A DNA stretch of 41,112 nucleotides from a virus: positions 1-41,112 of IMG/VR virus record IMGVR_UViG_3300025131_000104; one strand, given 5' to 3'. The position numbers were made by a program, and so were the translations under genes. The notes beneath the pieces are model-generated. The model saw nothing but the letters and a program-made list of their open reading frames with translations, did no database searches and was not told the DNA's origin. Below, in pieces: positions 20,941 through 29,478 of this stretch; the first letter of the stretch is position 1; each line of letters starts with the position of its first letter.

Positions 20941-22089
20941 ATGAAAAATAAAAAATGGTCAAAAAAGGACATCGCTTTTCTGAAGGGAAACTATTCTGTT
21001 TATACTAACAATGAATTAGCTGAAGAGTTAGATAGAACTGTTAGTGCAATAGAAAAGAAAGCTGGTAAGTTAGGTCTATACAAACAAATATTAGGTAAAT
21101 TTGATGACGACCGACACTTATTAAAAGCTCGAACAGAAAGTAATGTTACCAAAAAAAAGTACAAAGAAGCGTTACTGGAGAACGACAGACTCCGTGATGA
21201 AAAAGAAGCGATACTACGTATTCAAGAAACTCCACAGGAGATAAGATTCACTCAGCGACAAAATGGAGGCAGTGATGCTACTGCATTTATTATCGCTAGT
21301 GATTGGCATATTGAGGAAACTGTTAATCCCTCAGATGTTTCAGGATTAAATTCATATAATCTTAGAATATCTGAAGAACGGGCTAAAAGGTTTTTTTCAA
21401 GTGCTTTAAAACTATTGAAGATTACTCAAAAAGAAAGTAGAGTTAATCAGGTTGTTTTAGCACTCTTAGGAGATTTCATTAGTGGACATATTCATTTGGA
21501 ATTGTTGGAAAACAATACCTTACTTCCTGCTGATGCTATCTGGAGAGTACAAAACTATCTGATAAGTGGTATTAATTTCTTATTGAATAATTCCAAAATA
21601 GAGTTAACAATAGTGTGTCATGGCGGAAATCATGGTCGCATGACTCAAAGAATACATCATGCAACAGAACAAGGTAACTCGCTAGAAGTTTATATGTATA
21701 ATAATATTGCCTTGTATTTTAAAGGTAATAAACGTATAAATTTTATGATAGCTGAGGGTTATCATACTTATCTTGATGTATATGGATATAAAGTACGACT
21801 TCATCATGGACATGCAATTCGTTATGCTGGTGGTGTAGGCGGTATCTTTATTCCTGTTAATAAAGCGATTGCACAATGGAACAAAGGTCGGACAGTTGAT
21901 CTAGATGTTTTCGGACATTTTCATCAATTTAAAGACGGAGGAAATTTTATCTGTAATGGTTCACTCATTGGCTATAATGCCTTCGCTTTGTCAATCAAAG
22001 CAGATTACGAGAAACCAAAGCAGGCATTTTTCCTTGTTGATAAGAAGCGTGGGAAATCTATTGTGGCTCCCATTTGGCTCTTGAAATAA
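20941..22089 (+). CDS. metallophosphoesterase with N-terminal DNA-binding-like domain
   Basis: 382 residues. The first 50 (WSKKDIAFLKGNYSVYTNNE, then 'ELDRTVSAIEKKAGKLGL') look like a helix-turn-helix of the SANT/Myb type found in phage homing enzymes. A charged helix follows. Then comes the calcineurin-like phosphoesterase: SDWHIEE (about 120), LLGDFISGH, VCHGGNHGRM, LHHGHAIRY and FGHFHQF with the metal ligands. Similar fusions occur in phages, probably acting on DNA or RNA ends. It directly follows the block of small genes. Confidence 0.88.
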   Translation: MKNKKWSKKDIAFLKGNYSVYTNNELAEELDRTVSAIEKKAGKLGLYKQILGKFDDDRHLLKARTESNVTKKKYKEALLENDRLRDEKEAILRIQETPQEIRFTQRQNGGSDATAFIIASDWHIEETVNPSDVSGLNSYNLRISEERAKRFFSSALKLLKITQKESRVNQVVLALLGDFISGHIHLELLENNTLLPADAIWRVQNYLISGINFLLNNSKIELTIVCHGGNHGRMTQRIHHATEQGNSLEVYMYNNIALYFKGNKRINFMIAEGYHTYLDVYGYKVRLHHGHAIRYAGGVGGIFIPVNKAIAQWNKGRTVDLDVFGHFHQFKDGGNFICNGSLIGYNAFALSIKADYEKPKQAFFLVDKKRGKSIVAPIWLLK

Positions 22090-22174
22090 CAAACTCCTCC
22101 AAAAATGTGGGCTGGATTAAGAAATCTTACGATGATTAATCTAGTCTGCATTCCTTCCTTTAATATTAAAATAT

Positions 22175-23182
22175 ATGAAACAAGATAATTTAAACTATCG
22201 ATATGGATTCGGTGCTAAAAAGGATAAGAAAGATAAGAGAGATTATTTAGCATCAGGAATTACTGCTCCAATTACAGTAGAATTGACAACTTTTAGAATA
22301 CCTGAAAAATATCCTAGTAAGAATCAAGGTGGTAGAGGTAGTTGTACTTCTCAAGCACAAACACATCATAAAGAAAGACAAGAGAAAATACCTTTATCTG
22401 CTAGATTTGTTATGGCTTTAACAAAACAGTGGGAACATAATAAAAGATGGGGTGCTTATACAAGAAATACTTTTAAGGTAGTAAAGCAATTCGGTGCTTG
22501 TAAAGAAGAATTATATCCTGAACCAAACTTTGAAATGAGTTGGAGAGATTACATTGATACTAATTCAATACCAGCAGAATGTTATGAAGATGCTTTAAAA
22601 CATAAATCTAAATCTTATTGGCGAGTTGAGAATTCTATATTAGCTATTAAAGATGTATTAACTAGACATAAGAAATCAATCGTAATGTCTATGGGATGGT
22701 ATAAAAACTTTAATAGAGTATTAGATGGAATATTACCAAGAGAGAAAGGTAAATATATTAGTGGACATGCAGTAGAGATAGTAGGTTTTGATGACTTTAA
22801 TCAATGGCTAATAGTAAAGAATAGTTGGGGAGAACATTGGGGAAAGAAAGGAGACTTCTATTTATACTATGATATGTTAGCAGAAGTAATAAGAGATTTA
22901 TGGTGTAGTCTAGATATAGAAAAAATGAATATATTAGTTGATGTAAGATATGGAAAAGAAAGAACTTGGAAATCTTATTTAGTAGAAAAACAAGTAGCAT
23001 TCAATTCCTGGCTACACGCAAAGATAAAAAGATTACCAACGAACAGAGAAATAAATGCTTTAGCTTATGGTAAGTGGGATTTTCAAACAGTATATACTGG
23101 CATTAATGGAGATATTTGGTTATACTGGACTAAAGACCAAGCTGAGAAAAGAAATTTAATTAAAGAATTTATTAATTATTAA
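22175..23182 (+). CDS. papain-like cysteine peptidase (C1 family)
   Basis: 335 residues. The catalytic set is complete: oxyanion Gln51 and Cys57 in NQGGRGSCTSQA, His198 in SGHAVEIVGFDD, and Asn216 in KNSWGEHWG. There is no signal peptide or propeptide, so it is probably cytoplasmic or packed in the virion. A C-terminal part (about 245-335) has no family I recognise and contains several Trp. Among phages, such enzymes may cut capsid proteins or act in lysis; no other endolysin is visible here. It starts 85 bases after the phosphoesterase, with a 6-bp IR (GATTAA/TTAATC) between them. Confidence 0.88.
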   Translation: MKQDNLNYRYGFGAKKDKKDKRDYLASGITAPITVELTTFRIPEKYPSKNQGGRGSCTSQAQTHHKERQEKIPLSARFVMALTKQWEHNKRWGAYTRNTFKVVKQFGACKEELYPEPNFEMSWRDYIDTNSIPAECYEDALKHKSKSYWRVENSILAIKDVLTRHKKSIVMSMGWYKNFNRVLDGILPREKGKYISGHAVEIVGFDDFNQWLIVKNSWGEHWGKKGDFYLYYDMLAEVIRDLWCSLDIEKMNILVDVRYGKERTWKSYLVEKQVAFNSWLHAKIKRLPTNREINALAYGKWDFQTVYTGINGDIWLYWTKDQAEKRNLIKEFINY

Positions 23183-23192
23183 TATAAAAATT

Positions 23193-23321
23193 ATGAAACA
23201 ATTAATTTATGAAATGCAACACTTCGGATGGAGAATAGCAATTGGAAACTTTTTATTATTAAAAGGGGGAAAAATGTTAGATGCCAAAAGAATAAGAATA
23301 ACTTATAATAAAATAAAATAG
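23193..23321 (+). CDS. 42-residue peptide, unknown
   Basis: Starts MKQLIYEMQHFGWRIAIGN; amphipathic then basic (KRIRITYNKIK). It begins 10 bases after the peptidase, in the SD-less AATATAAAAATTATG context used by virion genes, and the next gene follows in one base. Size makes it tentative. Confidence 0.45.
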   Translation: MKQLIYEMQHFGWRIAIGNFLLLKGGKMLDAKRIRITYNKIK

Positions 23322-23322
23322 T

Positions 23323-23424
23323 ATGCCAAAAGTAGGAAAAAAACATTTTGCTTATACAAAAGCAGGAAAGGCAAAAGCAAAAGCTTATGCTAAAAAATTA
23401 AAGAAAAGAGTAAAAAAAAAATAA
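23323..23424 (+). CDS. 33-residue very basic peptide (MPKVGKKHFAYT type)
   Basis: Starts MPKVGKKHFAYTKAGKAKAKAYAKK and is nearly half Lys. Peptides that begin 'MPKVGKK.(F/Y).YT..G...AKKYAKK' occur in many podovirus genomes near portal or adaptor genes, in my recollection; they probably bind DNA or RNA, or are virion proteins. It is the last gene before the small promoter-bearing gap. Confidence 0.6.
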   Translation: MPKVGKKHFAYTKAGKAKAKAYAKKLKKRVKKK

Positions 23425-23473
23425 TTAAACTTATAAATAAAAGGTTTAATTAGAGTGTTTAAAATTATAACAT

Positions 23474-23503
23474 TAGACACGATACAATATTGTATTGTAT
23501 AAT
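23474..23503 (+). promoter_or_regulatory. candidate internal promoter
   Basis: TAGACA, 18 bases, TATAAT lies in the 104-base gap before the holin-like gene at 23529. ATACAATATTGTAT inside the spacer is a palindrome that could bind a regulator. This could give extra transcription of the adaptor, nozzle and fibre genes. Confidence 0.5.
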
Positions 23504-23528
23504 AACTTAACAATTAATAAAAAAAATT

Positions 23529-23726
23529 ATGAAATTTAATTTACCCAAAGATTGGCAATTTCTAAAATCAGTTAGATTCTGGTCAATCGTATTAATCGCT
23601 TTAGCAGGTTGGCTTAAAAGTGATGCTCTTATAACAGAAGCATTTGCAAACTTTTTAATAACTGTAGCTGGTGGTTATGCATTCATTAGAACAACTGATA
23701 GATTCGTTGATAAAATAAGTAGTTAA
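23529..23726 (+). CDS. small membrane protein, holin-like
   Basis: 65 residues: an amphipathic start (MKFNLPKDWQFLKSVRFW), then a hydrophobic segment (SIVLIALAGWL) and a second (ANFLITVAGGYAFI). This two-span arrangement with 'KSVRFW' before the first span is common in phage holins that sit beside tail genes. It is 1 base before the adaptor gene. Confidence 0.6.
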   Translation: MKFNLPKDWQFLKSVRFWSIVLIALAGWLKSDALITEAFANFLITVAGGYAFIRTTDRFVDKISS

Positions 23727-23727
23727 T

Positions 23728-24414
23728 ATGCAATTAAGTGAATTACAAACAAATGTCAATTATCGTAGAAGAGATACTACTGAGAATTTTGTTAGTAATG
23801 ACGAGATTAAAACATATTTGAACGAAGCATTAGACACTATTCAAGCAGAAAATGAATGGGAGTGGGCAAAAGTTTCAACATCATTTTCTTATACAAGTGG
23901 ATCTCATCAATACGCTTTATCTGCGATAGCAGCAGATTTTAAGATGCCCATAAATATATTTTACACCGATAATTACACTTTTGAAAATGTATCTTTACCT
24001 ACTTTTCAACAACTATCTGGTCATTCAAATAATATGTATTCTATTGATGGAAGTTATATTTGGATAGACACAAGTTTTGGAACTGGTACATTACAATTAG
24101 ATTATTATTCTCATTATGCAGCTAAAACATCTGGTGGAAGTATTATAGCCCAATTAAGCACTTCCACTGATGAACCATTATTACCACTAAGATTTCAACC
24201 AATGATAATAGATTATGCTGATGCGATGTGTCAAAGAAAAGAAGGATTATTAAATGATTACCAAATAGCTGAAGCTAAATTTTTAAGAAGATTAGAAAAA
24301 ATGAAAAGAGAATATCCTTCAGTTAGAACCACAGCAATAATAAGAATGAAACAAGGCGATTTTGGTAAATATCGTACAAGCCAATTTGGAAAAAGTAACC
24401 CATTAAATCAATAA
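23728..24414 (+). CDS. head-tail adaptor (gp4/gp6-like connector protein)
   Basis: 228 residues. The N-terminal helices 'DEIKTYLNEALDTIQAENEW' and the repeated beta-strands after them, with the final helix 'AEAKFLRRLEKMKREYPS', match podovirus adaptor proteins that form the ring under the portal. Order (adaptor followed by the nozzle-like protein) supports this. Identity rests on shape and context rather than on a unique motif. Confidence 0.75.
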   Translation: MQLSELQTNVNYRRRDTTENFVSNDEIKTYLNEALDTIQAENEWEWAKVSTSFSYTSGSHQYALSAIAADFKMPINIFYTDNYTFENVSLPTFQQLSGHSNNMYSIDGSYIWIDTSFGTGTLQLDYYSHYAAKTSGGSIIAQLSTSTDEPLLPLRFQPMIIDYADAMCQRKEGLLNDYQIAEAKFLRRLEKMKREYPSVRTTAIIRMKQGDFGKYRTSQFGKSNPLNQ

Positions 24415-24424
24415 TAAAAAAATA

Positions 24425-26236
24425 ATGGCTAAAGGACCATATCAAGAAGTAGTTTACACTGATTTTTCTGGAGGTCTAGCCACACGAAAAGAAGACAATA
24501 AAATAAACGATAATCAATCTCCAGACTTAAGAAACATCACCTTTGACGGTGCTGGGTCTTTTATGCCTAGACACGGTAATGAAGCATTAGGAACATCTAC
24601 CTCAAGTGTAGGAGCAATTAGTTCTACTTGGGTAGCTGCAAATACTAGAGAACAAATACCTATTAGGCAATATGATCAGTATTTAGAATATTACAACCCA
24701 CAAACAACAACGTGGGAAAATTTAGATGCAGGTTATACAACTAACATGAATTTTGGATATTCTTTTTATAACAATTATACCTATTGGTCTAATCCAGCAG
24801 ATTATCAAAGAAGATGGAATGCAGTTGTATGGTCAGTATCAGCAGCAATAGGTGTTGGACATACATCATGTGCATTATCTGTATCAGCAGCTTCTGCTTT
24901 AGGATTTCTATCAGCAGGAAGTATAGTAGTAGATGGTGAAGAAGTATATTATAGTGCAATAAGTGGTATAACTTTTACCACCGAAGCATTTACAGAAGCT
25001 CATGATGCTAATTGTGCAATAGCACAGTTACCAACTTCAGCAGGAGAAGTTCCAGCACCCGATGGGGGTTGGACATCAGCTGCAAATAATTTACCACGTG
25101 GTTCAATGATGTACGAAATGGATGGTCAAATGTTTGTTACAGGAGCTTCAGGAGTATCAGGTAATGTAGTTTCTTATTCAGCATTAGATGAACCAACTAA
25201 TTATACTGTTTCATCAACACCAGGTGGTGGAGGACTAGCCCGTTATCCTGAATCTATAGGACCTATAACAGCTTTAAATTCTTTTGATGAAGTATTAACT
25301 GTTTTTAAAGAGAACACTATTCGTCAATTAACATTTAGTGAGGTAGCAGATGGAAGTGCTGGATCTATAGAAATTGTAAGTAGAAATGAAATTATAACAG
25401 CTCCTAAAATTGGCTCTATTAATAATAAAGGATTAGCTAAAGTTGAAAATGACTTAATGTATGTAACACCATCAGGATGGATTAAATCTCTTGCTGTAAC
25501 ACTAGAAGGAAGAAAATCATTAGAAAGTTCAATAGATATAAGACCAACTGTAGAAGATTATAAAATGACGTCAGCGGCAAGTATCTATTTTGATGGTAAA
25601 TTATATTTGGCTTGTGCTGAATCAGATGCTACAATAAATAATATTGTCTTAGTATGGGATTATGATTATAGAGCTTGGACAAAATTTATTGGATGGAATG
25701 TTGGTGATTGGTTCATTTATAATAACGGACTTTACTTTGGTGCTTCAAATGAAATAAGAACATATAAAGTATTACAAAACTTTGATGATAATTCCTATGC
25801 TTATGAAACATTTTGGAGATCTAAGCAGTTAGACTTTGGTTTTTCAACAGAACAAAAAAGATTAGATCAAATTTATATTGAAGGTTATTTGACTACTAAT
25901 ACCACTATAGGGGTATCAACTTATTTTGATGGCAAAGATGCTCCCATAGCTAAATCTATAGTAGGTACAGGAGATTATGTATTTACTGGAGAACAGGCAC
26001 AAGTTATAGGTGGACAAATTTGGGGTGAAGGAATATATGGTGGCTTTGGAAGAACTGGAGAAGCTTTTACTTTAAGTAAATTTAGATGGTGGGGTAAGTA
26101 TTCAAATCAAAATTTTTACAATTTTCAAATAAAAATAGGAACTGCATCTCCTGGTTTTGTGTACAAGATTACACACATAGCTCCTTACGTATCTAAGGTA
26201 CCAGGTAAGAGAGTTCCAATAGCTTCAATAAATTAA
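24425..26236 (+). CDS. tail nozzle / stabilisation-type protein (beta-propeller)
   Basis: 603 residues, starting YTDFSGGLATRKEDNKI, then DNQSPDLRNITFDGAG. This start is typical of podovirus tail nozzle/tubular B proteins and their relatives. Repeated four-stranded blocks follow. Residues about 140-215 contain an insertion with 'VVDGEEVYYSAISG', resembling the N-terminal domain of the two fibre paralogs downstream. No signal peptide. It follows the adaptor by 10 bases. Confidence 0.78.
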   Translation: MAKGPYQEVVYTDFSGGLATRKEDNKINDNQSPDLRNITFDGAGSFMPRHGNEALGTSTSSVGAISSTWVAANTREQIPIRQYDQYLEYYNPQTTTWENLDAGYTTNMNFGYSFYNNYTYWSNPADYQRRWNAVVWSVSAAIGVGHTSCALSVSAASALGFLSAGSIVVDGEEVYYSAISGITFTTEAFTEAHDANCAIAQLPTSAGEVPAPDGGWTSAANNLPRGSMMYEMDGQMFVTGASGVSGNVVSYSALDEPTNYTVSSTPGGGGLARYPESIGPITALNSFDEVLTVFKENTIRQLTFSEVADGSAGSIEIVSRNEIITAPKIGSINNKGLAKVENDLMYVTPSGWIKSLAVTLEGRKSLESSIDIRPTVEDYKMTSAASIYFDGKLYLACAESDATINNIVLVWDYDYRAWTKFIGWNVGDWFIYNNGLYFGASNEIRTYKVLQNFDDNSYAYETFWRSKQLDFGFSTEQKRLDQIYIEGYLTTNTTIGVSTYFDGKDAPIAKSIVGTGDYVFTGEQAQVIGGQIWGEGIYGGFGRTGEAFTLSKFRWWGKYSNQNFYNFQIKIGTASPGFVYKITHIAPYVSKVPGKRVPIASIN

Positions 26237-26248
26237 TAATAAAAATAT

Positions 26249-26449
26249 ATGGCAAAATTAAAAAATATTAACTGGATTAAAGGAGCAATCAAAAGACCTG
26301 GTGCATTTAAAGCAAAAGCTAAGCGTGCAGATATGTCAACTGCTGCGTTTGCTCGTAAGGTATTAAAAAAAGGATCCAAAGCTAGTACAAGAACAAAGCG
26401 TCAAGCATCATTAGCAAGAACATTAATGGGCTTTAGAAAGAAAAAATAA
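26249..26449 (+). CDS. 66-residue basic phage protein (AxxAFARKVLKKGS type)
   Basis: Contains IKRPGAFKAKAKRADMS followed by ARKVLKKGSKASTRTKRQAS and 'LARTLMGFRKKK'. Small basic proteins with this order ('KGAI..PGAF..KA', 'R..LA.TL') accompany tail genes in many phages and may be internal DNA-binding or folding factors. It starts 12 bases after the nozzle gene. Confidence 0.65.
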   Translation: MAKLKNINWIKGAIKRPGAFKAKAKRADMSTAAFARKVLKKGSKASTRTKRQASLARTLMGFRKKK

Positions 26450-26461
26450 TAAATTAAATAT

Positions 26462-27874
26462 ATGGCAATATATGAACCACAATCATTCTATGAAAGTACA
26501 CTTGCAGTAGCGATAGCTGCAGGAGATACTACAATCCAAGTAACTACAGCCCCAACAATGACTGAGGGTTTTATGGTCCTTGAAGCTAATACTTCTAATC
26601 GTGAGATTATCAAGTTTACTGGTGTAAGTGGAACTAACCTAACTGGCTGTGTGAGAGGATTAGCTTCTTATGGTAGTGATCAAAGTGCTGGAACAGGAAA
26701 GGCACATGCAGCAGGAATAGATATTGCGATGAGAAATGTCCATTATTATGAATCACAATATTATCTAGCTTTTACTGGAACTTCAGCAACAGGATATAAT
26801 GATTTTAGATTAGGTGATGGAGCAGCAGTTAGTTCTTCTGATAGATATTGGTATGTTCAAACTTCATCTGTATCAGCATTCTGGGGATTATCCTCAAGTG
26901 GACAAATGGTAGTATCTGAAGATGGAGCAACATCTTATGTTATTAGTGCTGGTGGTTCAGGAGTTACAGCTGGTGATGGAATAGATATTACAGGTGGAGC
27001 AGTAAGTGTAGATTCATTATCTACAAGTGGATTAAGAATCTCAGCATCTCAGTTAGCAGTTGATCACGATGGGGATACTATTAAATTATCTGCTAGTGGT
27101 TCATTATATTCCTCAGCTTCTAAAATGAACTTACTTGCTGGAATGGATTTAACTGCTGGTCAAGCATTACAAATTAGTGCAGATGGTAATACATATCCAA
27201 CTGATGCTAGAAATTCAACTTCTACAGCAAATTTTATTGGATTTGCTGCAGAAGCTATAACAGCAGATGAAACTGGTGCAGTAAGTGTATTATTTAATAC
27301 TGATCAAACAGGATTAACAGTAGGAGATGTATATTATTTAGCTGATGGTACAGAAACCTTAGTGTTAGATTTAGGAGAAATTAGTACCACTGGTCATTCT
27401 ACAGCTAGTTCAGGACATTGGATGTCATTTACAACTGCAGCTGGACAAACTGATATATCTGGTATGGGTGCTTATATGGTATGGAACTCAAGTGGTGGAA
27501 CTAATTTTACATTTACATTGTATGAAGGAGCAGGAAATGCAGGAGCTGTATTAGCAACAAAAACTTTTAGCTATACAGGTACTATAAGTACGTATTATTG
27601 GATAGAGAAAGCATTTGATATACCAGTTCCAGTATCAGAACTTACACAATATACTCTAGAAATAAAGTCTACTGGGATAATTATTTCATGGAGAATGAAT
27701 GATAATAATATTTATGCAGGAGGTGGATCAGATATAGATCCAACTTATGATTTCTTAATCAAAAGTTATAAAGTTAATAGTTATGGTACAATAGATACTT
27801 CTGCTGGAACTAATTCTAAAAAAGTAGGAATTGCTACTTCAGCAACAAGTATATTAATTAAAAACGATAATTAA
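26462..27874 (+). CDS. tail fibre protein, paralog 1
   Basis: 470 residues. The first 110 (QSFYESTLAVAIAAGDTTIQ, 'EANTSNREIIKFTGVSGTN', CVRGLASYGS) are about two-thirds identical to the next gene. A second shared block covers 'SSVSAFWGLSSSG' to 'GDGIDI'. The C-terminus (about 300-470) is unique and looks like a beta-sandwich of the carbohydrate-binding kind (LYEGAGNAGAVLATKTF, YWIEKAF). Likely receptor-binding protein with a common attachment part. Confidence 0.8.
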   Translation: MAIYEPQSFYESTLAVAIAAGDTTIQVTTAPTMTEGFMVLEANTSNREIIKFTGVSGTNLTGCVRGLASYGSDQSAGTGKAHAAGIDIAMRNVHYYESQYYLAFTGTSATGYNDFRLGDGAAVSSSDRYWYVQTSSVSAFWGLSSSGQMVVSEDGATSYVISAGGSGVTAGDGIDITGGAVSVDSLSTSGLRISASQLAVDHDGDTIKLSASGSLYSSASKMNLLAGMDLTAGQALQISADGNTYPTDARNSTSTANFIGFAAEAITADETGAVSVLFNTDQTGLTVGDVYYLADGTETLVLDLGEISTTGHSTASSGHWMSFTTAAGQTDISGMGAYMVWNSSGGTNFTFTLYEGAGNAGAVLATKTFSYTGTISTYYWIEKAFDIPVPVSELTQYTLEIKSTGIIISWRMNDNNIYAGGGSDIDPTYDFLIKSYKVNSYGTIDTSAGTNSKKVGIATSATSILIKNDN

Positions 27875-27880
27875 AAATAT

Positions 27881-29053
27881 ATGGCATTATACCAACCAGA
27901 ATCATTTTTTGACACAACACTAGCTTCAGCTATTACAGCTGATGCAGCTACTATTAGTGTTACCTCAGCACCAAATATAACAGAAGGTTATATGGTTATT
28001 GAAGCTAACACTTCTAATAGAGAAATAATTAAATATACAGGTGTCTCTGGTAATAATCTTACAGGTTGTGTTAGAGGACTTGCTTCATTTGGAAGTGATG
28101 ATAGTGCTGGTACAGGTAAAGCTCACGCTGCTGGTGTAGACGTAGCTAATAGAAATGTTCATTTCTACTATGCTGAATATTATAATGTCTTAGGTGGTAC
28201 TTCTGCTTTTCCAGGAGTCTCTACATTCTATGATTCTAATACTGTAACAATAGGTGATATGACTGGAGTAGAAGATACTAATAGATTTTTTTATACCGTT
28301 ACCAGTTCTGTTTCTGCTTTTTGGGGACTATCCTCAAGTGGTGCTTATGTTATTTCAGAAGATGGTTCTACTTCTTATGTAATATCAGCTGGTGGTAGTG
28401 GTGTTACTGCAGGAGATGGTATTGATATTAGTACTGGAGTAGTTAGTGTAGATAAATTATCTACAGGTGCATTAAGAATTTCATCTTCAAAATTAGCCGT
28501 TGGTGTTGATGGAGATACAATTCAAGTAAATGGCTCCAACCAATTATATAGTGCTGCATCTACTACTATTTTTAATGATTATACTGAACATAATCAAAGT
28601 AATAGTACTGATGAATTTACTATACTTACAGCTACTATACCAGCTAATACTTTAGGAACAACAGGAGGAATAGAGTGGAAAGTATATGTAAATACAAGTA
28701 ATAATAACAGTGGTACTGGTTGGATGTTTAAAGTATACTATGGTGCTATTGGTTCTCCAACAGAAGTAATTAATGCACAAGCACTGAATACTGGTAATCA
28801 AAAATTAGATGGTGTGACAGAGGGTATAATATTAGCAGCTGGTGCTACAGATTCTCAGGTTGCTAATATGAGTTTACACTTTGGTAATTACGAAGGTGAT
28901 ACAGGTCAGGAATTTGAACCTAAGTTAATTGGAGGTCAACCTGGAACATGTACAGAAGATAGTACTGTAGATTTAGAATTTAAAGTAACAATGAAATGTG
29001 GTGGTGCTAGTGGTGATATTTATTCTAGATTTGGTTACATAAGAAAATTATAA
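27881..29053 (+). CDS. tail fibre protein, paralog 2
   Basis: 390 residues. Shares the attachment half with paralog 1 (MALYQPESFFDTTLASAITA, EANTSNREIIKYTGVSGNN, GLASFGSDDSAGTGK). The C-terminal part (about 230-390) is different, with 'YTEHNQSNSTDEFTILTATI' and 'GIEWKVYVNTSNNN', resembling a fibre knob rather than a lectin-like domain. It follows paralog 1 by 6 bases. DNA has diverged, so the duplication is not recent. Two different tips on one base may give two receptors. Confidence 0.8.
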   Translation: MALYQPESFFDTTLASAITADAATISVTSAPNITEGYMVIEANTSNREIIKYTGVSGNNLTGCVRGLASFGSDDSAGTGKAHAAGVDVANRNVHFYYAEYYNVLGGTSAFPGVSTFYDSNTVTIGDMTGVEDTNRFFYTVTSSVSAFWGLSSSGAYVISEDGSTSYVISAGGSGVTAGDGIDISTGVVSVDKLSTGALRISSSKLAVGVDGDTIQVNGSNQLYSAASTTIFNDYTEHNQSNSTDEFTILTATIPANTLGTTGGIEWKVYVNTSNNNSGTGWMFKVYYGAIGSPTEVINAQALNTGNQKLDGVTEGIILAAGATDSQVANMSLHFGNYEGDTGQEFEPKLIGGQPGTCTEDSTVDLEFKVTMKCGGASGDIYSRFGYIRKL

Positions 29054-29072
29054 ATAATTTAATAAAAAATAT

Positions 29073-29468
29073 ATGCCTAACGAAAATCAAAATTTAACAA
29101 GTCAAATCCCTAAACCAGGAGGTCAAGGGTCATATTTTGATTTTTGGAATCCAAGTGCTAAGCCAAATGATGTATTATTATTTGGAAATAATCTTACCAA
29201 TCAGAGTCCACAAATCAGAAATGTAGTTCAACAAGGTATGGGAAGTCCTTATATGGATCCCTCAACCAGAGAACAAGTAGGCGTTAAACTTAATCAAAAC
29301 TTTGACACTACTTTTGGAGGAAATAGATTTAATCAACAATTTTATAATAGTGCTTTAAAAGGTCTTGGAGAAATGGACCAACCAATAATGAATAGAGGAA
29401 TGGGAGAAATGGATCGACCAAATCCATATATAAATCAATCAAATCCATATTTAAGAAATATAAATTAA
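29073..29468 (+). CDS. 131-residue Asn/Gly/Pro-rich protein, probable virion component
   Basis: Mostly disordered, with GQGSYFDFWNPSAKPNDVLL, and a near-repeat 'GLGEMDQPIMNRGMGEMDRP'. It has the SD-less AATATATGCC start and lies between fibre genes and a putative internal virion protein. A linker or minor tail protein is likely; no family recognised. Confidence 0.55.
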   Translation: MPNENQNLTSQIPKPGGQGSYFDFWNPSAKPNDVLLFGNNLTNQSPQIRNVVQQGMGSPYMDPSTREQVGVKLNQNFDTTFGGNRFNQQFYNSALKGLGEMDQPIMNRGMGEMDRPNPYINQSNPYLRNIN

Positions 29469-29478
29469 TAACAAATAT

